Source: G963665925 sp963665925
GTDB lineage: Bacteria; Bacillota; Clostridia; Peptostreptococcales; Acidaminobacteraceae
Direction of reading: 5' to 3'
Length of the DNA: 64,000 nt
Assembly (NCBI GenBank): GCA_963665925.1
Contig: OY762511.1
Coordinates: 4,092,001 to 4,156,000, forward strand
Numbering within the stretch: position 1 is the first letter of the stretch; each line of letters opens with the position of its first letter. The position numbers were made by a program, and so were the translations under genes. The notes beneath the pieces are model-generated. The model was given only the letters and a program-made list of their open reading frames with translations, did not search any database and had not been told where the DNA came from. Positions 51,988 to 60,739 of this stretch are shown here, piece after piece.

Positions 51988-52017
51988 GAGTGCTACATAT
52001 GAAAGCATTCGTATGTA

Positions 52018-52461
52018 CTATGATAGTAGTTCACGAACAACTTGAGATACGAACTTGTTGTCTGCTTTGCCTTTTGTCTTAGGTGACAGTGCACCCATAA
52101 CCTTACCCATGTCCTTCTGAGAAGACGCGCCGACTTCAGAGATTGTTTCCTGCACAATGGCACGAACTTCTTCTTCAGTCATTTGCTTAGGTAGGTAAGC
52201 CATAAGAACTTCGATTTCTCGTTTAGCTTCATCTACAAGGTCTGTACGCTCTGCTTTCTCGAATTCTTCGATTGCAGCGTGTTTCTGTTTGACTTGTTTT
52301 GCAATGATATCAATGATTTGTTCTTCAGAGATATCGGCACGGTTATCTACCTCGAACTGCTTAATCTGAGCTCGTAGCATAGTAATCGTAGATTTGCGAA
52401 CAGCATCCTTTGCCTTCATTGCTTCTTTCAAGTCAGACATGAGTTGATCTTTCATTGACAT
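52018..52461 (-). CDS. yqeY: GatB/YqeY domain protein
   Basis: A 147-residue helical protein homologous to the tail domain of GatB, the tRNA-dependent amidotransferase subunit. Seen: LKEAMKAKDAVRKSTITMLRAQIK, AYLPKQMTEEEVRAIVQETI and the C-terminal DMGKVMGALSPKTKGKADNKFVSQVVRELL. It may act on tRNA recognition, but the role is not proven. It directly follows rpsU, as in most Firmicutes. Confidence 0.95.
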   Translation of the reverse strand: MSMKDQLMSDLKEAMKAKDAVRKSTITMLRAQIKQFEVDNRADISEEQIIDIIAKQVKQKHAAIEEFEKAERTDLVDEAKREIEVLMAYLPKQMTEEEVRAIVQETISEVGASSQKDMGKVMGALSPKTKGKADNKFVSQVVRELLS

Positions 52462-52492
52462 TCAGATCACCCTTTCATCAAAAGAAAAGAAT

Positions 52493-52672
52493 TTATCGCT
52501 TCTTCTTTTTGCGAGCTGCTGCTTCAGACTTTTTCTTCTTCTTAACGCTTGGCTTTTCGTAATGCTTTCTCTTCTTAACTTCAGCAAGAACGCCAGCTTT
52601 AGCAGTCTCTCTCTTAAATCTACGAAGTGCGCTATCGATAGTCTCGTTTGGTCCTAGTTTAATACCTGCCAT
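52493..52672 (-). CDS. rpsU: 30S ribosomal protein S21
   Basis: A 59-residue, very basic protein starting MAGIKLGPNETIDSALRRFK and ending in a lysine/arginine-rich tail (KKKKKSEAAARKKKKR). It is a complete match to bS21 in length and sequence. GGGGGAGGG precedes the ATG. It lies 31 nt upstream of yqeY. Confidence 0.97.
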   Translation of the reverse strand: MAGIKLGPNETIDSALRRFKRETAKAGVLAEVKKRKHYEKPSVKKKKKSEAAARKKKKR

Positions 52673-52826
52673 TTTTGTTCCCTCCCCCCGTTTTTAAATT
52701 TCGGTTGACAGGATAATACTGCTTTTGCATCCTGTCTGCATTCTGGGTTATGGTTAAACCATAAAACAGAGGAATCTCAGAATACTAAGATATTATACAT
52801 GATAATGCTGGAAGTTGCAATAGCTT

Positions 52827-53171
52827 TTATCCAGGAGGCCACTGAAGATTTCTGCCGCCTAACAAATGATAATGAAGGTGCTGAACCTCTTGACCTGCCT
52901 GCTCTCCACAGTTGCAAACCACTCGATATCCACCCTCAGCTATTTCAAGTTTCGAAGCAATTTCTTGAATTTTTAATGTCAGATGTGCCATAATTTCTGC
53001 ATGTTCAGCCGTCATTTCGTTTAACGAAGCAAAATGAACCTTTGGAATTACAAGCACATGCTTGGGTGCCGCCGGATTCAAATCATGAAAAGCTAGAATT
53101 TTATCATCCTCATAAACTACATTTGAAGGGATCTCTTTATTGATGATTTTACAAAATATACAATCACTCAT
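52827..53171 (-). CDS. HIT family hydrolase (HinT-like)
   Basis: A 114-residue purine nucleotide phosphoramidase-like protein. CIFCKIINKEIPSNVVYEDD is the N-terminal zinc/structural signature. NPAAPKHVLVIPKVHF lies in the middle, and the histidine triad is QHLHYHLLGGR at the C-terminus. It is located between mtaB and rpsU, the usual place in Firmicutes. Confidence 0.96.
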   Translation of the reverse strand: MSDCIFCKIINKEIPSNVVYEDDKILAFHDLNPAAPKHVLVIPKVHFASLNEMTAEHAEIMAHLTLKIQEIASKLEIAEGGYRVVCNCGEQAGQEVQHLHYHLLGGRNLQWPPG

Positions 53172-53237
53172 ATTTACACCTCCATATCATTCAGTAGATC
53201 ACTCTACCTTTTTATGATAATAATACTGCCTTTTTTA

Positions 53238-54590
53238 TTATACCAATTCACCAATCAAAATATCATTTTCTCGGCGAATGATTTTAACACGCTGCATTGT
53301 GCCAATATATTCTTCAGAAAGTTCAACTGCAATTCTCATATAATGATCATCCAGTCCCTCTATATAGTTCGGCATGGTGTCAACATTTCCTTCAATAATA
53401 ATATCAGCATTTTGTCCAATGAAGGAATCTAAATAAGATTCAGACATATCGTGTGCAAGCGCCATGAGCTTGGTGCTTCTTTCAGACTTGATATCTCCAT
53501 GAACTTGGTCTTTCATTTCCGATGCTGGGGTGCCTTGACGCGGAGAATACTTGAACACATGAATTTGGCTGAAGCCAATGCGCTGTGCAAAGGCATATGT
53601 CTCTTCAAACTCTTCGTCTGTTTCTCCAGGGAAACCTACAATAATATCCGTTGTGAATGACGGTTGATCAAGTTCTTCCCTTAAACGGTCAACAATGGCC
53701 GCGTACTCAGCCGTTGTATACTTCCTGTTCATACGTTTGAGCACTGTGTCTGAACCACTCTGTAAGGATAAATGGAAGTGATTGCAGAATTTCGGCATTT
53801 CTTTAATTGCCATTATAAATTCTTCAGTAAACATTCTTGGCTCAAGTGAACTTAATCTGATGCGTTCAATGCCATCTATGTCGTGTACTTCCTTTAATAC
53901 GGAAGTCAGGGTTACCCCATTTAGGTCTTTACCGTAAGACGCTACGTGAATGCCCGTCAGTACAATTTCCTTAAAGCCATTTTCAGCTAGACGTTTTACT
54001 TCACTGACTACATTTTCAGGTTTTCTGCTTCTGATCGGACCACGTGCATAAGGAATAATACAGTATGAGCAGTACTGGTTACAGCCCTCCTGAATTTTTA
54101 AAAAGGCACGTGTCTTATCTTTTACAGTATCTATTTTAAGTTCTTCGAACTCACGAACTTTCATAATGTCATCGACCATGACTACTTTATCCCAGACAGG
54201 TACGTCTTCAACAAGGTCGACAATCTGTTTTCTGTTGTTGGTACCAATGATGATGTTAACACCTTCGATTTTCTCCACTTCTTCTGGAGAAACCTGCGAA
54301 TAGCATCCAACCACACCAATGATTGCCTCAGGATTCTTTCGCTTGCAGCGTCTGATGAACTGTCGTGATTTTTTATCACTCAGGCTCGTAACCGTACAGG
54401 TATTTATGACATATACATCTGCACGTTCCTCGTTGTCAACAACGCGGTAACCACGTTCCTGAAAGAGTTCCAACATGGCTTCTGTTTCGTATTGATTTAC
54501 CTTGCAACCGAGTGTCATAGCAGATACGATTTTCGGTCGCTTGAATTTTGCTTCGAATTGCTCTTTATCTAAACTTAAATAGTTATCCAT
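53238..54590 (-). CDS. mtaB: tRNA t6A37 methylthiotransferase MtaB
   Basis: A 450-residue radical-SAM enzyme thiomethylating t6A37 in ANN-decoding tRNAs. The N-terminal UPF0004 domain has TLGCKVNQYETEAMLELF, with cysteines in NTCTVT and VVGCYSQ binding the auxiliary cluster. The radical SAM motif is CNQYCSYCIIPYARGPIRS. The C-terminal part includes HVFKYSPRQGTPA and a TRAM-like end. ATG 54590 follows GGAGG. It is the last backbone gene before the cassette region; rsmE/prmA/dnaJ normally lie upstream. Confidence 0.96.
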   Translation of the reverse strand: MDNYLSLDKEQFEAKFKRPKIVSAMTLGCKVNQYETEAMLELFQERGYRVVDNEERADVYVINTCTVTSLSDKKSRQFIRRCKRKNPEAIIGVVGCYSQVSPEEVEKIEGVNIIIGTNNRKQIVDLVEDVPVWDKVVMVDDIMKVREFEELKIDTVKDKTRAFLKIQEGCNQYCSYCIIPYARGPIRSRKPENVVSEVKRLAENGFKEIVLTGIHVASYGKDLNGVTLTSVLKEVHDIDGIERIRLSSLEPRMFTEEFIMAIKEMPKFCNHFHLSLQSGSDTVLKRMNRKYTTAEYAAIVDRLREELDQPSFTTDIIVGFPGETDEEFEETYAFAQRIGFSQIHVFKYSPRQGTPASEMKDQVHGDIKSERSTKLMALAHDMSESYLDSFIGQNADIIIEGNVDTMPNYIEGLDDHYMRIAVELSEEYIGTMQRVKIIRRENDILIGELV

Positions 54591-54824
54591 TATTTCCTCC
54601 ACGTTCTACTACTAACATAAAAATTTATCATGAATTTGGTGATATTTCAACTGTTAATAGTTACGTGTCGTATCTTATTGCTATTAAATCAAACTCATAA
54701 TTTGAAATGAGAAGTTTTTTGGTGTTTTGATTCTTCCCATTCATGCTAGAAAATTTTAGTTCTGCTTCATTTCAATAGTTCATACGGCGATTCAAAATCA
54801 TAGTCTGGTCTCAACTATCGAGTA

Positions 54825-55297
54825 TTGTCTAGGGAATTGAATCAGTATGAACTTGTAAATACAATTTCAAATCAAGAAATCAATGATATCCTAACTAACG
54901 GTGAAGAAAATATTGAATACTTTATCTGGAGTATTGATGAAAATGATCGGCCTATTTTAGAATATAATAGAGGTGAAATCTATATGTCTATAGAGAGTGG
55001 TTATAATCAAACTCCCCCTCTATCTGATGTCCGCGTTAGAAAAGCTCTAAGTCTTGCAATAGATAGAAACTTTATTGTGACAGAAGTATTACAAGGCTTT
55101 CAAATCCCAACATCTAAAATGTTATCCTTCAACTCAATGGATTCTGAGAATATGCCTTTTGTTTATAAACTAGGAAATCATGACATTCCGGATTTGTCAC
55201 CAAATGTAATCACAGCTCAGAAACTACTAGCTGAAGCTGGATATACAAATATCGACAGTTTTCCAGAATTAGAGATTATCACCAATGGTTCTGTTGG
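54825..55297 (+). pseudogene. Fragment of an oligopeptide ABC transporter substrate-binding protein
   Basis: The frame encodes part of an SBP_bac_5 (OppA-like) protein. The recognisable segment is PPLSDVRVRKALSLAIDRN, followed by LLAEAGYTN. Stop codons precede it, there is no ribosome binding site, and the reading is cut at 55297 where the IS91-type unit begins. Neither end of the family is present (normal length is about 550 residues). It is a relic, possibly left when the accessory region joined the backbone. 54603-54824 shows no gene. Confidence 0.8.
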
Positions 55298-55693
55298 TCC
55301 ATCCGGGTCAGATCCGGCAAAGGAATGAAGGAGCGCTACACGCTACTTTCTGAATACAACCTTGTCGCGCTTCGTAAATACTATAAACTTTATAAGCCCA
55401 CCGACTACCTGTTTGAGAACCCAACCACAGGCAAACCTCTCACAACTCGTACGATACAATCTGTGTTCAAGTCTTCCAAAGACGACCTCGGCTTACCTCA
55501 TGATGCCACGCTCCATAGCCTGAGACACAGTTTCGCAACACATCTGATCAAATCCGGTGTTGATATCTCCACCGTTCAAAAGCTTCTTGGTCATGTTGAT
55601 ATCAGAACCACTTCCATCTACCTTCACATTTCCACACCGGATGCCATCTCGATCAAAAGTCCACTGGACTCTCTGGAGGTGTTCCGTGGCTGA
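55297..55693 (+). pseudogene. 5'-truncated tyrosine recombinase (partial copy)
   Basis: Nearly identical to the C-terminal half of the intact recombinase at 58543, starting at GTCCATCCGGG within its catalytic domain. It keeps LHSLRHSFATHLI and LLGHVDIRTTSIYLH but lacks the N-terminal core-binding domain and the first catalytic Arg region. It fuses to the oppA relic on its left. Confidence 0.9.
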
Positions 55694-56789
55694 TCTTAGA
55701 CAGGTGCTTGATGCTTTCTCTGATGATTTTCTCACTCAGCATAGGGTTTCACCTGAAAAAGCTTCTGTGCTGTCACTTCTCAGGCGATGCAGAACCTCGG
55801 ATCTCGGAGCTCACGCCAACGTTTGCACAAACTGCGGCCATCTCTCTGTGGCATATAACTCCTGCAGGAACAGACACTGTCCCTTATGTCAATCAATCAA
55901 ACGTGAAATGTGGCGTTTCGACCGAGGTGCCGATCTTCTCAATACCCACTATTTTCATGCGGTTTTCACTGTTCCACATGAATTAAATGATTGCTTTATA
56001 AAAAACCAAAGAATTATGTATGATATTTTGATGAAGTCATCCGCCGAGGCCTTATTGACTCTGAGCAGGTCTTCCAAATATCTTGGTGCTCAGATTGGTG
56101 CCACAGCAATCCTTCATACTTGGGGACAAACTTTGTCGTATCATCCACATGTTCACTTCATCATACCTGGTGGCGGACTTTGCCTTAAATCAGGCCTTTG
56201 GAAGTCAACTGGCCGAAAGTTCTTTATCCCTGTAAAGGTTCTTTCTCTGGTATTCAGAGCCATCTTTCTGAAACGGCTTAAGGAACTGAGCGCGCTTGGC
56301 ACAATCACTGTTTCAATGGATTTTCACAGTCTGATCAGCGTACTTTATGAAAAAAACTTCGTAACCTTTATTAAAGATAGCCTCGATTCACCCATGCATG
56401 TCATCAACTATCTTTGCCAGTATACACACAGAGTTGCTATCTCCAATCACCGCATACTTTCTGTTGGAAAGGACTCTGTATCATTTAAATACAAGGACTA
56501 TCAGCAGGGTGGAATCTCCAAAACCATGACCTTGAGTGGCTATGAATTTATCAGACGATTCCTTTTGCATGTGCTTCCAAAAAGCTTTTCGAAGATCAGG
56601 CACTATGGTATCCTTGCCGGTCGCAATCGACCTACAAAACTTGAAACTTGCAGAAAACTGATGCGTATTCAGCCTGCAGCCAGATCCAGAGATTACTCTA
56701 CCTCTCAATTTATCGAACTGTTTTTACCACATCTCATTAAGCCCTGTCCGTATTGCAATGAGATTTCAGATTCTTTAAAACCCACTTGA
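55686..56789 (+). CDS. IS91-like HUH transposase, left copy
   Basis: A 367-residue rolling-circle transposase. The N-terminal zinc finger is CTNCGHLSVAYNSCRNRHCPLCQ. The HUH metal motif is HPHVHFIIPGGG (about 150-161). The candidate catalytic Tyr lies in INYLCQYTHRVAISNHRI (about 245). The GTG at 55686 follows GGAGG by 7 nt and overlaps the recombinase stop; longer frames from 55557 read antisense-like sequence inside the recombinase. The frame is intact, but the partner recombinase is truncated. Confidence 0.88.
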   Translation: MADLRQVLDAFSDDFLTQHRVSPEKASVLSLLRRCRTSDLGAHANVCTNCGHLSVAYNSCRNRHCPLCQSIKREMWRFDRGADLLNTHYFHAVFTVPHELNDCFIKNQRIMYDILMKSSAEALLTLSRSSKYLGAQIGATAILHTWGQTLSYHPHVHFIIPGGGLCLKSGLWKSTGRKFFIPVKVLSLVFRAIFLKRLKELSALGTITVSMDFHSLISVLYEKNFVTFIKDSLDSPMHVINYLCQYTHRVAISNHRILSVGKDSVSFKYKDYQQGGISKTMTLSGYEFIRRFLLHVLPKSFSKIRHYGILAGRNRPTKLETCRKLMRIQPAARSRDYSTSQFIELFLPHLIKPCPYCNEISDSLKPT

Positions 56790-56950
56790 TCCTTTGAAAC
56801 TGAATATGAGTTTCTATGGGGAGGGGGGCCTATGCCCTAAAACAATCCTACTGGATTAATTTGATGCGCTTTACACCGGCAGGGCAAGTGCTCCGCTCAA
56901 ATATAAAAGAAACCGATTTATTGAATACCCAAAGACAATAAAGCGGCTTC

Positions 56951-57036
56951 GTCCAACACGACGTTTCCACAACCTTAAGTGACTGTTTTGGTCACTTTTG
57001 TTTTGTCTGCTGCGGAAACGTCACTAAATGTTACAT
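56951..57036 (-). other. attC-like site S1 (86 bp)
   Basis: Read on the minus strand, R'' is ATGTAAC (57036-57030) and R' is GTTGGAC (56957-56951). The arms pair through GACGTTTCC/GGAAACGTC and an inner AGTGAC/GTCACT helix. It follows the 83-residue gene by about 30 nt. Nearly identical to S3. Confidence 0.75.
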
Positions 57037-57065
57037 GATGTTTTTCAGATAATGCATTAACATTA

Positions 57066-57317
57066 CTATTCTTTGTATTCCTCATGCCATCCTTTAGGTG
57101 AACGCTCAGCCATAGCTACTTCAGGAAGTTTGTCATATCCCTCTTTATCAATACCTAGAACATAGCAAAGCATCTCAGATTTCATTCCATCTCCAAACTG
57201 ATTAAGTTTTATATAGGTATTAATCAGCTTATATCCTAATTTTAGCAATACATTAACTTCTTCTATATCAAATGACTCTTTTATAAAGAAATAATCAATT
57301 CTAAACATTAAACTCAT
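57066..57317 (-). CDS. Unrecognised 83-residue cassette protein
   Basis: Begins MSLMFRIDYFFIKESFDIEE at ATG 57317, 32 nt after the diguanylate cyclase stop and in the same direction. The longer open frame to 57392 overlaps the cyclase and lacks a site. It is soluble, mixed alpha/beta by composition, with no known motif. It ends about 30 nt before attC site S1, so it belongs to the same cassette. The ribosome binding site (AAAAGAG) is weak. Confidence 0.6.
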   Translation of the reverse strand: MSLMFRIDYFFIKESFDIEEVNVLLKLGYKLINTYIKLNQFGDGMKSEMLCYVLGIDKEGYDKLPEVAMAERSPKGWHEEYKE

Positions 57318-57348
57318 CTCTTTTCTTTTTAGTATCCTAACTACTATC

Positions 57349-58191
57349 TTACTTATAGAATACGACCTTGTTTTTCCCTGTTGCTTTAGCATTCAAAAGG
57401 GCTTGGTCAGCTTGAAAAAGAAGTTTCACTGCCGAATCGCACTTTTTACTATAACAACTAATTCCAATACTTACAGTCACCTTTATACCATTGAAATTTT
57501 CATTAAGTATTTTGGTACGTATACGTTCACCAACTAATCTAGCAGTTTCTTTTGTCGTGTTCGGCATTATTATTGAAATCTCTTCTCCACCATAACGACA
57601 TGCGATATCCATGCTTCTCACTGACAAATTAACTAAACTACCAATAACACTTAATACTTTATCCCCCATTGAGTGACCATAATTATCATTCACTAATTTG
57701 AAGTTATCAACATCAATCATAAGTACCGCCATTGATATGCCACTTCGTGTACACAAATCAAACTCTTTTTCCAAAATAACATCAAACACCGCCCTGATAA
57801 AAAGTTTTGTTAATTTATCAAATAGATTTGTTTTAATAATGTAATTACTTTTACCTTCCTCAATTATTGTTGCGTCTGAAAGTAAATTCTCGATATTTGT
57901 AAGATAATCAAGACAAGAAACTACTATGCCAGGATCTCTATTCAACTTACTAGTCAATTTAAGTCTATGATTCAGGACTTTTTGCCATAGTTGCTTTGCA
58001 TCATCTTCAACAAAAAACTTGTGAGTAAGTGTAAGAAAAACGTCAGTGTAAATATCCTGATCAAATTCAGACTGATATTGCATACTCGTTTTACTATCTT
58101 CAGATATATACTGCACATCATCTAAAGATACAGAATTATCACTAAGATTGATAATATCACCTATATTCGTCTTTTTGCTACACATATACAT
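57349..58191 (-). CDS. GGDEF-domain diguanylate cyclase, cassette-borne
   Basis: About 280 residues. The N-terminal about 120 residues match no sensor I know. The C-terminal GGDEF domain has FDLCTRSGISMAVLMIDVDNFKLVND, the active-site loop CRYGGEEISIIMP (GGEEI variant) and VTVSIGISC. An inhibitory I-site RSMD lies five residues before the loop. An active c-di-GMP synthase is therefore likely. There is no membrane segment. Start is ATG 58191 or 58185. The DNA is AT-richer than the backbone, and the gene fills a complete cassette between S2 and S1. Confidence 0.9.
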   Translation of the reverse strand: MYMCSKKTNIGDIINLSDNSVSLDDVQYISEDSKTSMQYQSEFDQDIYTDVFLTLTHKFFVEDDAKQLWQKVLNHRLKLTSKLNRDPGIVVSCLDYLTNIENLLSDATIIEEGKSNYIIKTNLFDKLTKLFIRAVFDVILEKEFDLCTRSGISMAVLMIDVDNFKLVNDNYGHSMGDKVLSVIGSLVNLSVRSMDIACRYGGEEISIIMPNTTKETARLVGERIRTKILNENFNGIKVTVSIGISCYSKKCDSAVKLLFQADQALLNAKATGKNKVVFYK

Positions 58192-58326
58192 CACACCTCA
58201 CACGCTCATAGTTTTCCTTAATTTATTTATACCCCAATCTATCACATTAGTTCAATTTGCATATAAATATAATTATGAGCATTCAACCTACTAATACTAA
58301 TTTACTTTATATATCTGAAAAATGTC

Positions 58327-58458
58327 CTCTAACGTTCCCACGGTTCACGCTCGTTCGCTAGCTATTGCAATACTTTCAGCTTTGTCAGAATCATTCGCTT
58401 CGAAACATTCTTAAACTTCGTTATCACCAGGCGAATGGCGGGAACCGCTGTGTTGAAC
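58327..58458 (-). other. attC-like site S2 (132 bp)
   Basis: Minus-strand R'' is GTTCAAC (58458-58452) and R' is GTTAGAG (58333-58327). The arms CACGGTTC...GTTCGC and its partner GCGAAT...GGAACCGCTG pair imperfectly. The R''-side arm carries an extra base, as attC top strands do. Confidence 0.8.
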
Positions 58459-58542
58459 TAAACCGCTTGCGCGGTGACTGTACTTGTTCCTTAACAGCTC
58501 TTCATCATATATCCTTTCAGTACAATCGAAAGGAGAATGATT

Positions 58543-59388
58543 ATGAACCAAACCATCAGCAAAATGAAAATGGACATGGAGCTAAAAGGGTTTAGCAGCA
58601 AGACTGTCTCTGTGTATCTCAAACATGTAAAGGCTGCCGCTGTTTTCTTTGAAATCTCACCTGAGCATTTGTCGACAGAAAACGTAAGGACATATCTTCA
58701 CAATGCAATAACGGTGCGAAAACTCAGCAGGTCCTATGTTAACAGTGTCTACAGCGCTCTTAAGTTTTACTTTACCATCACTCTGAACAAGAAATGGGAT
58801 ATAAGGCATATTCCACGGGTGAAATCTGCTTCAAAGCTTCCTGTCGCTTTATCTGCAGAACAAATTAATGCACTCTTTAATCATGTTTCAAATGTGAAGC
58901 ACAGAACCATGCTCATCACAGCTTATTCAGCCGGTCTACGCGTTGGCGAGCTTCTCGCTCTCAAATGCGCAGATATAGATTCCAGTGCTATGTCCATCCG
59001 GGTCAGATCCGGCAAAGGAATGAAGGAGCGCTACACGCTGCTTTCTGAATACAACCTTGTCGCGCTCCGTAAATACTATAAACTTTATAAGCCCACCGAC
59101 TACCTGTTTGAGAACCCAACCACAGGCAAACCCCTCACAACTCGTACGATACAATCTGTGTTCAAGTCTTCCAAAGACGACCTCGGCTTACCTCATGATG
59201 CCACGCTCCATAGCCTGAGACACAGTTTCGCAACACACCTGATCAAATCCGGTGTTGATATCTCCACCGTTCAAAAGCTTCTTGGTCATGTTGATATCAG
59301 AACCACTTCCATCTACCTTCACATTTCCACACCGGATGCCATCTCGATCAAAAGTCCACTGGACTCTCTGGAGGTGTTCCGTGGCTGA
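58543..59388 (+). CDS. Tyrosine recombinase (XerC/D-like), complete
   Basis: A 281-residue integrase. The N-terminal SAM-like core-binding domain (residues 1-100, KGFSSKTVSVYLKHVKAAAVFFE) is followed by the catalytic domain. Catalytic residues are Arg in AYSAGLRVGELLAL, HxxR in LHSLRHSFATHLI, and His and Tyr in LLGHVDIRTTSIYLH. AAAGGAG precedes ATG 58543. Its stop overlaps the GTG of the transposase gene. It lacks the integron-integrase-specific insertion near the conserved patch, so it is not IntI; it belongs with the IS91-like transposase. Confidence 0.92.
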   Translation: MNQTISKMKMDMELKGFSSKTVSVYLKHVKAAAVFFEISPEHLSTENVRTYLHNAITVRKLSRSYVNSVYSALKFYFTITLNKKWDIRHIPRVKSASKLPVALSAEQINALFNHVSNVKHRTMLITAYSAGLRVGELLALKCADIDSSAMSIRVRSGKGMKERYTLLSEYNLVALRKYYKLYKPTDYLFENPTTGKPLTTRTIQSVFKSSKDDLGLPHDATLHSLRHSFATHLIKSGVDISTVQKLLGHVDIRTTSIYLHISTPDAISIKSPLDSLEVFRG

Positions 59389-60484
59389 TCTTAGACAGGT
59401 GCTTGATGCTTTCTCTGATGATTTTCTCACTCAGCATAGGGTTTCACCTGAAAAAGCTTCTGTGCTGTCACTTCTCAGGCGATGCAGAACCTCGGATCTC
59501 GGAGCTCACGCCAACGTTTGCACAAACTGCGGCCATCTCTCTGTGGCATATAACTCCTGCAGGAACAGACACTGTCCCTTATGTCAATCAATCAAACGTG
59601 AAATGTGGCGTTTCGACCGAGGTGCCGATCTTCTCAATACCCACTATTTTCATGCGGTTTTCACTGTTCCACATGAATTAAATGATTGCTTTATAAAAAA
59701 ACAAAGAATTATGTATGATATTTTGATGAAGTCATCTGCCGAGGCCTTATTGACTCTGAGCAGGTCTTCCAAATATCTTGGTGCTCAGATTGGTGCCACA
59801 GCAATCCTTCATACTTGGGGACAAACTTTGTCGTATCATCCACATGTTCACTTCATCATACCTGGTGGCGGACTTTGCCTTAAATCAGGCCTTTGGAAGT
59901 CAACTGGTCGAAAGTTCTTTATCCCTGTAAAGGTTCTTTCTCTGGTATTCAGAGCCATCTTTCTGAAACGGCTTAAGGAACTGAGCGCGCTTGGCACAAT
60001 CACTGTTTCAATGAATTTTCACAGGCTGATTAGCGTACTTTATGAAAAAAACTTCGTAACCTTTATTAAAGATAGCCTCGATTCACCCATGCATGTCATC
60101 AACTATCTTTGCCAGTATACACACAGAGTTGCTATCTCTAATCACCGCATACTTTCTGTTGGAAAGGACTCTGTATCATTTAAATACAAGGACTATCAGC
60201 AGGGTGGAATCTCCAAAACCATGACCTTGAGTGGCTATGAATTTATCAGACGATTCCTTTTGCATGTGCTTCCAAAAGGCTTTTCGAAGATCAGGCACTA
60301 TGGTATCCTTGCCGGTCGCAATAGACCTACAAAACTTGAAACTTGCAGAAAACTGATGCGTATTCAGCCTGCAGCCAGATCCAGAGATTACTCCACCTCT
60401 CAATTTATCGAACTGTTTTTACCACATCTCATTAAGCCCTGTCCGTATTGCAATGAGATTTCAGATTCTTTAAAACCCACTTGA
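59381..60484 (+). CDS. IS91-like HUH transposase, right copy
   Basis: A 367-residue protein differing from the left copy at a handful of residues (for example KKQ for KNQ, and HRLI for HSLI). It has the same zinc finger, HPHVHF motif and C-terminal tyrosine region. The GTG start at 59381 follows GGAGG and overlaps the recombinase stop, so recombinase and transposase form one translationally coupled unit. It lies on the plus strand, opposite to the cassette array. Confidence 0.92.
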   Translation: MADLRQVLDAFSDDFLTQHRVSPEKASVLSLLRRCRTSDLGAHANVCTNCGHLSVAYNSCRNRHCPLCQSIKREMWRFDRGADLLNTHYFHAVFTVPHELNDCFIKKQRIMYDILMKSSAEALLTLSRSSKYLGAQIGATAILHTWGQTLSYHPHVHFIIPGGGLCLKSGLWKSTGRKFFIPVKVLSLVFRAIFLKRLKELSALGTITVSMNFHRLISVLYEKNFVTFIKDSLDSPMHVINYLCQYTHRVAISNHRILSVGKDSVSFKYKDYQQGGISKTMTLSGYEFIRRFLLHVLPKGFSKIRHYGILAGRNRPTKLETCRKLMRIQPAARSRDYSTSQFIELFLPHLIKPCPYCNEISDSLKPT

Positions 60485-60605
60485 TCCTTTGAAACTGAAT
60501 ATGAGTTTCTATGGGGAGGGGGGGCCTATGCCCTAAAACAATCCTACTAGATTAATTTGATGCGCTTTACACCGGCAGGACAGGTACTCCGCTCAAATAT
60601 AAAAG

Positions 60606-60647
60606 AAGCCGATTTATTGAATACCCAAAGACAATAAATCGGCTTCG
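60606..60647 (-). terminator. 15-bp hairpin between IS91 unit and attC S3
   Basis: GAAGCCGATTTATTG/CAATAAATCGGCTTC, perfect, with a 12-nt loop, abutting the attC R' box. On the minus strand it is followed by TTTTATATTTG, so it could stop transcripts arriving from the DndC-like gene. It may also be the IS91 terminus. A mutated version lies at 56909-56950. Confidence 0.65.
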
Positions 60648-60732
60648 TCCAACACGACGTTTCCACAACCTTAAGTGACTGGTTTGGTCACTTTTGTTTT
60701 GCCTGCTGCGGAAACGTCACTAAATGTTAGGC
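60647..60732 (-). other. attC-like site S3 (86 bp)
   Basis: Minus-strand R'' is GCCTAAC (60732-60726) and R' is GTTGGAC (60653-60647), both perfect RYYYAAC/GTTRRRY. The stop codon of the DndC-like gene is 7 nt upstream of R'', the tight spacing typical of gene cassettes. Confidence 0.88.
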
Positions 60733-60739
60733 GATGCAT

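Larger units (their letters stand above)
55297..57033 (+). repeat. Direct duplication, left copy (matches 58992-60729)
   Basis: About 1.74 kb repeated with roughly 98% identity by eye. It covers the recombinase C-terminus, the IS91-type transposase, the downstream hairpin and an attC site. The right boundary of identity falls exactly at the GTTA of the attC R'' box. Confidence 0.95.
58992..60729 (+). repeat. Direct duplication, right copy (matches 55297-57033)
   Basis: The intact source copy, 1738 nt. Differences from the left copy are single bases plus one extra G in a G-run near 60520. Confidence 0.95.

Noticed and set aside
55557..55685. Transposase N-terminal extension in the long open frame
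   Set aside because: This stretch is an out-of-frame reading of the recombinase 3' end. GTG 55686 with GGAGG fits the family start.
58543..59388. Recombinase as the integron integrase IntI
   Set aside because: It is XerC-like, lies inside a cassette, overlaps and is coupled to an IS91-like transposase, is duplicated with it, and has no adjacent attI.
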